The notes beneath the pieces were generated by a model that worked only from the letters and a program-made list of their open reading frames with translations, was not told the origin of the DNA and ran no database searches. Shown one piece after another: positions 1 to 7,453 of a stretch of 48,451 nucleotides of DNA; positions within the stretch are counted from its first letter, which is position 1, and every line of letters starts with the position of its first letter. Position numbers and translations under genes: made by a program. Source of the stretch: Bradyrhizobium sp. (GTDB taxonomy: Bacteria > Pseudomonadota > Alphaproteobacteria > Rhizobiales > Xanthobacteraceae); the NCBI RefSeq assembly GCF_019242285.1, contig NZ_JAFAVV010000795.1:1-48451 (forward strand), given 5' to 3'.

Positions 1-335
1 ACCTCACCCTCGACCTGGCGGGGCAGGCGCGCTTCGGGCCCGACGTCGAATGGGTCGACCACATCGACTACACGGTGGACCCGGCGCGATCGGAACGGTT
101 CTATCCGGCGATCCGGAAATACTGGCCCGCGCTGCCCGACGGCGCGCTGATGCCGAGCTATTCCGGCATGCGGCCCAAGATCGTGCCGCCGGCCATCGCC
201 TCGCAGGATTTCATGATCCAGGGTCCGCGCGACCATGGCGTCGACGGCTTGATCAATCTGTTCGGAATCGAGTCGCCCGGGCTGACGTCATCACTCGCGA
301 TCGCCGATCATGTCGGCGAGCTCGCGGGCGTATGA
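1..335 (+). CDS. FAD-dependent oxidoreductase, C-terminal part (L-2-hydroxyglutarate oxidase-like)
   Basis: The reading frame is open from base 3 to the TGA at 333-335, so only about 110 C-terminal residues are present and the start lies outside the window. The segment resembles the end of the DAO-type FAD oxidoreductases related to L-2-hydroxyglutarate dehydrogenase (LhgO). It has a central SGMRPKI stretch, then DFMIQGP, then [20 protein letters not shown], which in this family is the C-terminal FAD-contacting loop and helix. The expected activity is oxidation of a 2-hydroxy acid with electrons passed to FAD. The substrate cannot be decided from this piece. It converges on the YdcH-like gene at 474-659. 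No oddity is visible other than truncation by the window edge. Confidence 0.8.
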   Translation, partial: LTLDLAGQARFGPDVEWVDHIDYTVDPARSERFYPAIRKYWPALPDGALMPSYSGMRPKIVPPAIASQDFMIQGPRDHGVDGLINLFGIESPGLTSSLAIADHVGELAGV

Positions 336-453
336 TCTGTCGGCTGGCAAATCCGTCCGGTGGCGCGACTGGCGCAGCCGAACAACTGGATTTTGAGATC
401 TTCCGTCGGCGAGGATGGGCACGGTTCGTCCATCCGCGCCGGCAGGAGCAATG

Positions 454-485
454 TTCGCTAGTGCAGCGTTTCGCTAGTGCAGCGT
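454..485. repeat. perfect 16-bp tandem duplication at a gene end
   Basis: The unit TTCGCTAGTGCAGCGT occurs at 454-469 and again immediately at 470-485. The second copy contains the stop codon and last codons of the minus-strand YdcH-like gene (474-659), so the first copy is a duplicate of that gene end. It looks like a slippage or short-duplication event. Confidence 0.9.
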
Positions 486-659
486 ATTGTCGATCGAATG
501 CTTCAACCGCTCGATCTCGTCCTTCACCATCAACTTTCGGCGCTTCAACTCGGCTATTTCCAGGTCGTCCGTTGAAAGGTGCAGAAGGGCTTCGTGAAGC
601 TCGTTCTCGAGCGACTTGTGTTTCCGCTCCAATTCAACGAGATGTGCCTGAATTGCCAT
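474..659 (-). CDS. YdcH-like small coiled-coil protein (DUF465)
   Basis: This encodes 61 residues, the usual size for the YdcH/DUF465 family of small helical, highly charged proteins of unknown function. The sequence is one long amphipathic helix with heptad-like spacing (LVELERKHKSLENEL) and the family-typical ELKRRKLMVKDEIERLK in the C-terminal half. The start is supported by a strong AGGAGG ribosome site a few bases upstream of the ATG (659-657). A second family member is encoded divergently at 963-1169, with 303 bases between the two starts. Its 3' end lies inside a 16-bp tandem duplication. Family assignment is confident; the function is unknown. Confidence 0.85.
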   Translation of the reverse strand: MAIQAHLVELERKHKSLENELHEALLHLSTDDLEIAELKRRKLMVKDEIERLKHSIDNTLH

Positions 660-962
660 TCGAAACCTCCTCGGTAGGATTGAACCTCAGATTCGACACG
701 ATCGCGGAGTGTACACGAGTTACTTGAACTGTCGATGGGTTCGGAAGAAGCACAAGTTCATATTTGAAACCACATGTGTAACGAAGCGTGAGTAGAATCG
801 ACTTCTCGCGCCGGCCTTACTAACTCGAACTTCGTAAGCCGCCTAACCTCTTGCATGGAGCGCGATTTTGCCGGCTTGCGGAGCAGCCCGCCAAGGACGA
901 TATTTCCCACAGCTTTTCACAACCATTCGCAATCTCATCGCGTTTTTCAGCTAAACTACATC
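660..962. other. 303-bp divergent intergenic region
   Basis: This is the space between two divergent YdcH-like genes. It presumably holds both promoters. It is more AT-rich than its surroundings, especially at 740-800 and 900-960. I see no convincing open frame, hairpin or known operator in it. Confidence 0.5.
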
Positions 963-1169
963 ATGACCAACGAGGATGAGCGCGAACTTCATGCTGAGCT
1001 GGCCCGGCTGCAGCAAGAGCACCGCGATCTCGACGCGGCGATCGATGCATTGCATCAATCGCCGGCTCCGGATTTGTTGCGGTTGCAACGGTTGAAGAAG
1101 CGCAAGCTGGCGCTGCGCGACCGCATCGCCTTCATCGAGGACCAGATCACCCCGGACATCATCGCCTGA
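963..1169 (+). CDS. YdcH-like small coiled-coil protein (DUF465)
   Basis: This 68-residue protein is a second DUF465/YdcH family member. It has a charged N-terminal helix (EDERELHAELARLQQEH), a short Pro-containing turn, and the family signature LQRLKKRKLALRDRIAFIE near the C-terminus. An in-frame ATG further upstream (855) would add 36 residues unlike the family, so the ATG at 963 is chosen from family length. It is divergent from the paralogue at 474-659. The two share the C-terminal K-K/R-R-K-L core but differ elsewhere, consistent with old paralogy rather than a recent duplication. Function is unknown. Confidence 0.8.
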   Translation: MTNEDERELHAELARLQQEHRDLDAAIDALHQSPAPDLLRLQRLKKRKLALRDRIAFIEDQITPDIIA

Positions 1170-1306
1170 TACGCGAACGGGCGGCGCTATGTCGCAGCCG
1201 CGGGCAGGCAGGGGACGGCGTGGCGGTTCACTTGCTCCTCGTTCGGGAATGCGCTCCGGGTCCATTCGGACGTGCTGCGGATTTCCCGATTTCCGGCGAA
1301 ACACCC

Positions 1307-1335
1307 TTGACTCTTTGAGAACAAAATAAGAACAT
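1307..1335 (+). promoter_or_regulatory. LexA-type SOS box over a candidate promoter
   Basis: GAAC at 1319-1322 and GAAC at 1330-1333 are separated by exactly seven bases, which matches the direct-repeat LexA box of alphaproteobacteria (GAAC-N7-GAAC, or GTTC-N7-GTTC on the other strand). The spacer is AT-only (AAAATAA). A TTGACT (-35-like) sequence lies at 1307-1312, and the second half-site overlaps where a -10 would be, so LexA binding should block transcription of the genes starting at 1376. The motif match is direct. SOS control is inferred. Confidence 0.65.
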
Positions 1336-1375
1336 TCGTCCTCTCGGCCTTCATCACCAGCTTCGGGGACCCGTC

Positions 1376-1588
1376 ATGTCCACACCCTCGTTCGACCACA
1401 GCCATTACGAGCGCGCCTGCGACCAGGCAATCGCCATGTGCGACGGCAATCTGCGCAGCACCATCAAGGCGCTGATCATGGCCAACGAATATCTCGAAGC
1501 GGAGCTCGCCGAGTTGCAGGCGGCGGTTGCATCCGGCTGCATCCCAAGCTCGAACGCACTCGCGGACGCGGCAAGCGACGCGGCATGA
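1376..1588 (+). CDS. small protein of unknown function, putative SOS-regulated
   Basis: This 70-residue acidic protein matches no family I can name. The first half has clustered His and Cys residues (HSHYERACDQAIAMC), followed by a helical segment rich in Leu, Glu and Ala (ALIMANEYLEAELAELQAA). No signal peptide or membrane segment is visible. The ATG at 1376 follows a GGGGAC-like ribosome site. The gene stands 42 bases downstream of a GAAC-N7-GAAC LexA box and 13 bases ahead of another small gene (1602-1853), so the two are probably one transcript. Damage induction is inferred only from the box. It could be a small regulator or checkpoint-type protein, but nothing in the sequence proves that. 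Confidence 0.6.
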   Translation: MSTPSFDHSHYERACDQAIAMCDGNLRSTIKALIMANEYLEAELAELQAAVASGCIPSSNALADAASDAA

Positions 1589-1601
1589 ACGGAGCACAGC
1601 C

Positions 1602-1853
1602 ATGACCGACATCACCTACTATGTCGCGATGCCGTTCCTTCAGGACGACACCGGTGCGCCGGTCGCCGGCACCGCCGAGGAATGTCACAGCCAGGCGACC
1701 GCCCTCAGACGCGCGGAGATGCTGGCGCGGATGGCGGGGCATGTCGGCGCCGTGGCCTTCAGCCGCACCGGCGACCCGATGATCGGCGAGTTCAGCGAGG
1801 CAAGGCTGCTCAGGAAATTCGGTCAGGTGCCGGAGGACATCGGCGGGCTCTAA
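1602..1853 (+). CDS. small conserved-looking protein of unknown function, second gene of SOS-box pair
   Basis: This encodes 83 residues, starting at the ATG at 1602 with GGAG nine bases upstream. A longer frame from 1527 would overlap the previous gene and is not favoured. The sequence begins MTDITYYVAMPFLQDD, then shows a segment EECHSQATALRRAEMLARMAG that is probably helical, followed by VGAVAFSRTGDPMIGEF. This sheet-helix-sheet pattern is typical of small single-domain proteins, but I do not recognise the family. No membrane segment is present. It ends one base before the convergent GGDEF gene stop at 1855, so the two transcripts probably overlap. It shares the putative LexA-controlled promoter with the gene at 1376. 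Confidence 0.6.
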   Translation: MTDITYYVAMPFLQDDTGAPVAGTAEECHSQATALRRAEMLARMAGHVGAVAFSRTGDPMIGEFSEARLLRKFGQVPEDIGGL

Positions 1854-1854
1854 G

Positions 1855-2574
1855 CTACCCGTCCGCGGCGCGCCGCTCGTGCCGCCGCTGCGCCTTGCGC
1901 ACATACATCGCGCTGTCGGCCCGCTCCAGCATGCGGGCGGCCTCGGCCTGCGCATCCAGGATGGCGACACCGGCGGACGCGCCGGTGGCCACCCTCCTGC
2001 CATCGAAGATGAAGGTGAGCTGATCGATCGACTGCTCCAGGGCGGCAGCCTTCGCCCGCGCATCGGTTTCGCTGAGGTTCCACAGCAGCACGGCGAACTC
2101 GTCGCCGCCGAGCCGCCCAACCACGTCGGAGGCTCGTACCTGCCTCATGATCGTGGCTGCGATCCCCTTCAGCACCTGGTCGCCCGCGGCATGCCCGAAG
2201 GCGTCGTTGATCGGCTTCAGGCGGTCGACGTCGAGAACGACCAGGGCGCCGCTCGCATGATACCGCTTGATGTAGGCGATGGCGCGGTCGAGCTCGCGCT
2301 CGAAACCGCGCCGGTTCGGAATGTCCAGCAGAAAGTCGGTATCGGCGACCAGCTGCAATAGCTCGATCTGCGCCCGGGCGACCGCCAGCTTGGTGTACAG
2401 CCGGCGAATGATGGTCTTGTCGGAGACTTTGCCCGGAGCCTTGGTAGAGGTCTTGGCACTGTCCGGCGGTGATGGCTGGGACGGTACGGATTTACGCGGC
2501 GCGAGCCGGCTGTTGCGAGAATTCGCGGCCCCTCGCGCGGCCGCCCGGACTTTCTTCTTCATGGCCCCTGCCAT
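1855..2574 (-). CDS. GGDEF-domain diguanylate cyclase
   Basis: This 239-residue protein should make cyclic di-GMP from two GTP. Residues 1-50 are basic and Pro/Ser/Lys-rich. Residues 52-78 form a short helix (coiled-coil-like stalk), and the GGDEF domain runs from about 79 to 232. The active-site motif is intact as RLGGDEF (154-160). The D/N-rich LVVLDVDRLKPINDAFGH (111-128) carries the metal- and guanine-binding positions. RASD at 147-150 sits five residues before GGDEF, the correct place for a product-inhibition I-site (RxxD). There is no recognisable sensor, receiver or transmembrane domain. An alternative start at the second Met (residue 5) is possible. It converges on the SOS-box pair with a one-base gap. 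Confidence 0.88.
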   Translation of the reverse strand: MAGAMKKKVRAAARGAANSRNSRLAPRKSVPSQPSPPDSAKTSTKAPGKVSDKTIIRRLYTKLAVARAQIELLQLVADTDFLLDIPNRRGFERELDRAIAYIKRYHASGALVVLDVDRLKPINDAFGHAAGDQVLKGIAATIMRQVRASDVVGRLGGDEFAVLLWNLSETDARAKAAALEQSIDQLTFIFDGRRVATGASAGVAILDAQAEAARMLERADSAMYVRKAQRRHERRAADG

Positions 2575-2754
2575 CTCGCATCCACGCCGTTTTCCCTCCG
2601 CGGCCTGATTTTATCGACCGGTCTGCCTTGCAAGGCTTGCTGCGATTCACCAAGACAGGATAGTGCATTCCCGCTTCCTCGGCATGCCTTGCCGCCATCA
2701 GGGGCGCACTTATAATCCAGGCATGTTCCTGGATTGCCGGGAAGAATTGAGCTC

Positions 2755-3234
2755 ATGACCGCCTCTGTCGCCATCATCATGGGAAGCCAGTCCGACTGGG
2801 AGACCCTGCGCCACACCGCGGCGACGCTCGCCGAACTCGGCATACCCTGCGAAAAGCGCATCGTCTCCGCCCATCGCACCCCGGAACGGCTGTTCGCCTT
2901 CGCCAAGGGCGCCAAGGCGGCGGGCTTCAAGGTGATCATCGCAGGCGCCGGCGGGGCGGCGCACCTGCCGGGCATGACGGCGTCGCTGACCGAGCTTCCG
3001 GTGTTCGGCGTTCCCGTCGAGTCCAGGGCGCTGGCGGGCGTCGATTCGCTCTATTCCATCGTTCAGATGCCCGCGGGCGTGCCGGTCGGCACGCTCGCAA
3101 TCGGCAAGGCCGGCGCCATCAACGCCGCGCTGCTCGCGGCCGCCGTGCTGGCGCTGAACGATACCGCGCTCGCAGGCCGGCTTGCCGCCTGGCGCCAGCA
3201 GCAGACCGACGCGGTCAAGGAGCGACCAGAGTGA
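2755..3234 (+). CDS. purE: 5-(carboxyamino)imidazole ribonucleotide mutase, PurE class I
   Basis: PurE converts N5-carboxyaminoimidazole ribonucleotide to 4-carboxyaminoimidazole ribonucleotide in de novo purine synthesis, acting right after PurK. The protein has 159 residues, normal for class I. It shows the phosphate-binding [12 protein letters not shown] near the N-terminus, SAHRTPERL with the catalytic His, and [11 protein letters not shown]. The ATG at 2755 is preferred over an upstream in-frame ATG at 2734 because it places the first beta strand (ASVAIIMGS) at the expected position. The stop overlaps the purK start by four bases (GTGA), indicating translational coupling. Confidence 0.96.
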   Translation: MTASVAIIMGSQSDWETLRHTAATLAELGIPCEKRIVSAHRTPERLFAFAKGAKAAGFKVIIAGAGGAAHLPGMTASLTELPVFGVPVESRALAGVDSLYSIVQMPAGVPVGTLAIGKAGAINAALLAAAVLALNDTALAGRLAAWRQQQTDAVKERPE

Positions 3235-4349
3235 AGGCCAACGGCAAGGTGACGCTGAAGCCGGGTGACACCATCGGAATCCTCGGCGGCGGACAGTTGG
3301 GCCGGATGCTCGCGATGGCGGCGGCGCGGCTTGGGCTGCGCTGCCAGGTCTTCGCGCCGGACCCTGATTCGGCCGCCTTCGATGTGGTGCAGCACGCGAC
3401 CTGCGCCGAATATGCCGATGTCGAGGCGCTGGAACTGTTCGCCAATGACGTCGATATCATTACCTACGAATTCGAGAATGTTCCATCAGCGGCCGCGATG
3501 ATCCTCGGCGCGCGGCGGCCGGTGCTCCCCGACCGCAAGATCCTGGAGACCACCCAGGATCGGCTGGCGGAAAAGGAGTTCATCGGAAAGCTCGGCATCG
3601 GCACCGCCGACTACGCCGACGTCGCCTCGGCTGCGGGCCTGCGGGCGGCGGCCGCGCGGATCGGGCTGCCAGCCGTGGTGAAGACGCGCCGCTTCGGCTA
3701 CGACGGCAAGGGTCAGGCCATGCTGCGCGGGGGCGACGACATCGAGCGTGTCTGGACCGAGCTCGGCACCAACTCGGCAATCCTCGAGGCTTTCGTGCCG
3801 TTCGAGCGCGAAATCTCGGTGATCGCCGCGCGCTCGGCTGACGGCCAGGTCGAATGTTTCGACGTCACCGAGAACGAGCACCGCGACCATATCCTCAAGA
3901 TATCCCGCGCTCCGGCCGCGATCCCACCGGAACTGGCCGATGAGGCCCGTTCGATCGCCGGGCGCATCGCCGGCGCGCTCGACTATGTCGGTGTACTCGC
4001 GGTCGAGATGTTCGTGCTGGCCGATGCCGGCGGGCGAAAAGTTCTGGTCAACGAGATCGCACCGCGGGTCCACAATTCCGGACATTGGACGCTGGATGGG
4101 GCCTCGATCTCGCAATTCGAGCAGCATATCCGCGCGATTGCCGGCTGGCCGCTCGGCAAGCCCGTCCGTCACGGCCATGTCACCATGACCAACCTGATCG
4201 GCGACGAGATCAAGGACTATGAGCGCTGGCTGACCGTTCCGGGCGCGACCGTGCACCTCTATGGCAAGGGCACGTCCCGCTCCGGCCGGAAGATGGGCCA
4301 CGTGACCCGGGTCGAGCGGGCGCCGGGCGGGAGATCCGATCCCGCATAG
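3231..4349 (+). CDS. purK: 5-(carboxyamino)imidazole ribonucleotide synthase PurK
   Basis: PurK uses ATP and bicarbonate to carboxylate aminoimidazole ribonucleotide, giving the substrate of PurE. It has 372 residues with ATP-grasp architecture: an N-terminal Rossmann-like start ([17 protein letters not shown], residues 11-27), the central [13 protein letters not shown]-binding loop, and [17 protein letters not shown] with the metal-binding Glu and Asn in the C-terminal half. The start is GTG at 3231, overlapping the purE stop. The length is typical of the family and all key motifs are present. No transcription terminator is obvious between it and rpsU. Confidence 0.96.
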   Translation: MKANGKVTLKPGDTIGILGGGQLGRMLAMAAARLGLRCQVFAPDPDSAAFDVVQHATCAEYADVEALELFANDVDIITYEFENVPSAAAMILGARRPVLPDRKILETTQDRLAEKEFIGKLGIGTADYADVASAAGLRAAAARIGLPAVVKTRRFGYDGKGQAMLRGGDDIERVWTELGTNSAILEAFVPFEREISVIAARSADGQVECFDVTENEHRDHILKISRAPAAIPPELADEARSIAGRIAGALDYVGVLAVEMFVLADAGGRKVLVNEIAPRVHNSGHWTLDGASISQFEQHIRAIAGWPLGKPVRHGHVTMTNLIGDEIKDYERWLTVPGATVHLYGKGTSRSGRKMGHVTRVERAPGGRSDPA

Positions 4350-4513
4350 GAGCCCCCGAGCCGGCCGGCCCGAGCCACCTGCGAAATCACGCCGGACCGG
4401 TGGACAATTCCATCATTGTCTGATACATCGCGCGCTCAGGCCAAGGGCGGGGCTTTTCCGCCACCCTTCGCTTTACCCGATTTCATCTGATCTACTGACA
4501 AAGAGGATACCGC

Positions 4514-4819
4514 GTGCAGGTTCTCGTCCGCGACAACAATGTCGATCAAGCCCTCAAGGCGCTGAAGAAGAAGATGCAGCGCGAGGGCATCTTCCGCGAG
4601 ATGAAACTCCGCGGCCATTACGAGAAGCCCTCCGAGAAGAAGGCCCGCGAAAAGGCCGAAGCCGTGCGCCGTGCGCGCAAGCTCGCACGCAAGAAATTGC
4701 AGCGTGAGGGGCTGTTGCCGATGAAGCCGAAGCCGGCGTTCGGCGCAGGCGCGGCCGGTGATCGCGGCGCGGCCGGCGGACGCGGTGGCCCCGGCGCAGG
4801 CCCGCGCGGCCCACGCTGA
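4514..4819 (+). CDS. rpsU: 30S ribosomal protein S21
   Basis: This small basic ribosomal protein binds near the anti-Shine-Dalgarno region of 16S rRNA. The N-terminal part is canonical: [20 protein letters not shown], then a Lys/Arg/Glu-rich helix through about residue 68. With 101 residues it is longer than the roughly 70 of enterobacterial S21. The extra C-terminal tail (from about residue 73) is rich in Gly, Ala, Pro and Arg with repeated GRGG-like units, an extension common in alphaproteobacterial S21. The start is GTG at 4514 with AGAGGA about eight bases upstream. A strong hairpin terminator follows at 4849-4879. Confidence 0.95.
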   Translation: MQVLVRDNNVDQALKALKKKMQREGIFREMKLRGHYEKPSEKKAREKAEAVRRARKLARKKLQREGLLPMKPKPAFGAGAAGDRGAAGGRGGPGAGPRGPR

Positions 4820-4848
4820 GCCGAATCTCCTCCAACCGGGATTGACCA

Positions 4849-4879
4849 ACGCGGACCGTCAGGTCCGCGTAATCATTTT
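4849..4879 (+). terminator. rho-independent terminator after rpsU
   Basis: ACGCGGACC (4849-4857) and GGTCCGCGT (4862-4870) form a perfect nine-base-pair stem with a GTCA loop, followed by AATCATTTT. It lies 30 bases beyond the rpsU stop codon and just before the TPR lipoprotein gene at 4892. Confidence 0.75.
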
Positions 4880-4891
4880 GCTGGCTGCATT

Positions 4892-5881
4892 TTGCGATGT
4901 GCCGGGGTACGAATGGGCTCCGCGCGCGCGTGCTTCGCATCGATGGCCATGCTGGTCTTGCCACCTTCCTTCAGAGCTTCGCGCCGCAGCGGACGGGCCT
5001 GCGTTTCCGTTGTCTTGATCTCCCTTCTGTTGTCCGGCTGCTCGATCAACCTGGGATCGCTGACGCCGTCCTCGTCGCCAGAGGCCGAACCGGCCAAGCC
5101 GGCCTCCCCCCGCAATATCGCCTCGCTCACCGAGACCATCAGGAGCAACCCCGACGATCCGCGCGCCTACAACAGGCGCGGGATGCTGCTCGCCCAGGCC
5201 GGCAAGACCGATGAGGCGATGGCCGATTTCGACAAGGCGATCAGCCTCGACGCCAATTTCGGCAAAGCCTATGCCAATCGCGGCAAGCTGCATTGGGAGG
5301 CCGCACACCTCGACCAGGCGATGGCCGACTACGAGCACGCGATCGCGCTCGACGCCGGGGACGCCGCCGCCCATCTCGGCCGCGGCCTCGTCCACGGGGC
5401 CCGTGGCGAGCCCGTGCAGGCGCTCGAGGATTTCAACGAGGCCATCGTCCTCGCCCCCGACGATGCCGAGGCCTACTACAACCGCGGACTGCTCTACCAG
5501 AGCGAGGGGCAGCACTTGAATGCGATCGCCGACTTCACCACGGCGAGCGGGCTGGTGCCGCAGCACGCCGAACCGCTGCTGGCGCGCGCGCAGAGCTATC
5601 TTGCGCTCGACAGGGCCAGGGAGGCCGCCGCAGACCTCGACGAGGCGGTGCAGGACGGGCCGCAGAACGTCCAGACCTGGATCGCACGGGGCCAGGCCTA
5701 TGAACGGCTCGGTGACAAGGCCAAGGCCGCCGTCTCCTACAGCCGCGCCGTCAACCTGCGGCCGCGCGACGAAGCGGCGCAAGCCGGGCTCGCGCGAGTA
5801 GGCGGCCGGGCGCGTCCGAGTTACGACCTGACGGCGCAACGGCGGCAGCCGGATCCGGAAAGAAATATGCCCCGCAACTAG
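4892..5881 (+). CDS. TPR-repeat lipoprotein
   Basis: This is up to 329 residues. After a long N-terminal region there is a hydrophobic stretch ending in a lipobox, SLLLSGC (Cys at residue 50 in this numbering), so the mature protein is probably lipid-anchored in the periplasm. About six consecutive tetratricopeptide units follow from residue 88 to 310, with repeats such as AYNRRGMLLAQAGKTDEA and AYYNRGLLYQSEGQHLNA, a scaffold for protein contacts. The true start may be a later Met (residue 8, 18 or 20); the last gives a more usual 31-residue signal. The TAG stop is embedded in a dispersed palindromic element (5879-5976). The binding partner is unknown. Confidence 0.8.
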   Translation: MRCAGVRMGSARACFASMAMLVLPPSFRASRRSGRACVSVVLISLLLSGCSINLGSLTPSSSPEAEPAKPASPRNIASLTETIRSNPDDPRAYNRRGMLLAQAGKTDEAMADFDKAISLDANFGKAYANRGKLHWEAAHLDQAMADYEHAIALDAGDAAAHLGRGLVHGARGEPVQALEDFNEAIVLAPDDAEAYYNRGLLYQSEGQHLNAIADFTTASGLVPQHAEPLLARAQSYLALDRAREAAADLDEAVQDGPQNVQTWIARGQAYERLGDKAKAAVSYSRAVNLRPRDEAAQAGLARVGGRARPSYDLTAQRRQPDPERNMPRN

Positions 5882-5976
5882 AGCTTTTTCCGTTCCGATG
5901 GAATCGGAACGGAAGCTCCAGCTTGTTTGTTTTGACGCGTTTTCTCACGCGAACCGGTATCCACTTCGCTCGAAAA
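5879..5976. repeat. dispersed palindromic element, copy 1
   Basis: This is about 98 bases, nearly identical to 35705-35800. It begins TAGAGC, of which TAG is the stop codon of the TPR gene. It contains an imperfect hairpin around CGTTCCGAT-GGA-ATCGGAACG, then a conserved tail with TTTGTTTTGACGCGTTTTC and ACGCGAACCGGTATCCACTT. It lies between convergent genes and may terminate transcription from both sides. Confidence 0.85.
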
Positions 5977-6017
5977 GGCGCTGGTGGGGCGGCTGCACCA
6001 CAAGCGGCGGCCCAGCG

Positions 6018-6890
6018 CTAATCGGTGAATTGCTGCGAGCCGGCATTGCTCTGGTCGGTGTTGCGGCCGGGAATGACCGCCTGGAACATCGACTTGGCCG
6101 CGGTGAACATGTCCTCGGTGACCGTCTTGGTCCGCGACACGGCATTCGCCGCCTCGTTACGCAGATGGGCGAGCGGGCGCGGCGGCGGCGGAATTTCCGC
6201 CGGAGGAATCGGGCGGTTCGGATCAGCGGGCTGAACCGAGGCGGTATAGGGCGGGTTGGCCGCAGTCGCCTCGCTCTCCCCGGTCGGTCCGACCGTGATC
6301 GGAGGCGGCAGTGGCCGCAGGGTCTGGACGGCCGCGGTCCGCGGTGCTTCGGACGCGTGTGGCGGGTCCTGAAGGTGGGCGGCCTCCTGATGCGAGGCGT
6401 GGTCGCCGCTCGCACGCAGCCGCTCGATCGCGGCGCGGGCCAGATCATTGGCGTCGGGCGAGGCAGCAGCTTCCGCCGGCGGGGTCGTGACGGCCAGCGC
6501 AGGCGTCGCCTTCGCAACCGCCTTTTCCTTCTCGCGCGATGCAGGCGGGTTGCGGCGCGGCTCGGCCGGGGTGCTGGCTGCCTCCGCAGGCTTCTCGCCC
6601 TTGGTGTTCAGATCGATGACCCGCACATCCGCAGGCTTGACCTCGGCCGGCTTCTCGGCGGCGCGGTTCTCCAGCATGGCGCGCTCGGAGATGCCCTTGG
6701 CGGTGACACCGGGGGCCGGCGCATGGGCAGGGTCGGCGTCTGCCGATGGCTTGGTGTCGGCCGGCGACACCGTCACGGCGGGAGGCGTATCGGGCCTGTT
6801 GATGTAGTGGTTGACGATGTAGGCGCCGAGGACGGTCGCGGCCAGCGACGGCAGAATCTCCAATGTGAATTTCTTCAGATAATTCAGCAT
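6018..6890 (-). CDS. Pro/Ala-rich membrane-anchored protein of unknown function
   Basis: This 290-residue protein is not one I recognise. A single N-terminal hydrophobic segment (ILPSLAATVLGAYIVNHYI, about residues 11-29) would anchor it in the inner membrane. The following 220 residues are low-complexity, rich in Pro, Ala, Glu and Lys, and probably disordered in the periplasm. The C-terminal 50 residues are more ordered (LAHLRNEAANAVSRTKTVTE) and predicted helical. ATG at 6890 is chosen because GGGAG lies seven bases upstream; a GTG three codons earlier is also open. The composition suggests a spacer or cell-wall-spanning linker. No enzymatic motif is visible. Confidence 0.7.
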   Translation of the reverse strand: MLNYLKKFTLEILPSLAATVLGAYIVNHYINRPDTPPAVTVSPADTKPSADADPAHAPAPGVTAKGISERAMLENRAAEKPAEVKPADVRVIDLNTKGEKPAEAASTPAEPRRNPPASREKEKAVAKATPALAVTTPPAEAAASPDANDLARAAIERLRASGDHASHQEAAHLQDPPHASEAPRTAAVQTLRPLPPPITVGPTGESEATAANPPYTASVQPADPNRPIPPAEIPPPPRPLAHLRNEAANAVSRTKTVTEDMFTAAKSMFQAVIPGRNTDQSNAGSQQFTD

Positions 6891-6996
6891 TCTGACCACT
6901 CCCGCCGCAGCTTTTTCCGGGAACTTTGCGGCGCATTAAGGGCGACCGTTCGCCGGTAGTTGAGTAAACGCTAAATTAATCCAGTAAACGAGGGCT

Positions 6997-7281
6997 TTAC
7001 GGCTTCAGCTCAATCTCCAGGAAAACGATCTCGGACCCGGTCTCGTTGAGCACGTCATGCTCGACGCCCGCCTTGCGGAAATAGGACTTCCCGACCCCGA
7101 GCTGGGCCTTGGAGCGCGCGCCGTCCGGCGCCACGATGGTCATTTCGCCAGCGGTGACGGGAACGATCACGTAATCCATCTCGTGGATATGATGCCCAGT
7201 GGCGCTCCCCGGCGCCAGCCGCCATTCGGTGACGCGGACTTCGGGGGTATCCACCTGGACCTCGGACCTGGCGCTCAGCAT
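6997..7281 (-). CDS. small cupin-domain protein
   Basis: This 94-residue single-domain cupin starts at the ATG at 7281. A longer open frame upstream has no family likeness and is ignored. The cupin core includes WRLAPGSATGHHIHEMDYVI with clustered His and Glu at metal-binding positions, then a Gly turn and YFRKAGVEHDVLNETGSEI supplying the second motif with a further His. Such small cupins often bind a divalent metal and can be isomerases, dioxygenase-like enzymes or ligand-binding proteins, so no specific reaction is assigned. It is divergently oriented to the unknown gene at 7454-7906. Confidence 0.85.
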   Translation of the reverse strand: MLSARSEVQVDTPEVRVTEWRLAPGSATGHHIHEMDYVIVPVTAGEMTIVAPDGARSKAQLGVGKSYFRKAGVEHDVLNETGSEIVFLEIELKP

Positions 7282-7453
7282 GGCGGCTCGTCTCCGACTC
7301 CTCTGATCAGGGGACGAATACCATGAACCGAGATTGGCGACCCCCCATGTGAACCGTGGCTGAACCGCATGGCCGATCCCCCGGCTTTGACTGCGCCATC
7401 GGTGGGACGGGATTGAGCTTGCAACGGTTCGCCCTCGGCCCCATGGTATTCGT

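Noticed and set aside
900..945. DnaA-box-like TTTTCACA and TTCCCACA sequences, possible origin
   Set aside because: Only poor matches to the DnaA box, no cluster, no AT-rich unwinding stretch of sufficient length and no origin-type genes nearby.
2710..2964. Minus-strand frame opposite the start of purE
   Set aside because: Shadow of purE; no ribosome site and the plus-strand gene has all PurE motifs.
5898..6959. 353-codon plus-strand frame starting inside the palindromic element
   Set aside because: Antisense to the Pro/Ala-rich membrane protein and begins in a repeat; no protein character.
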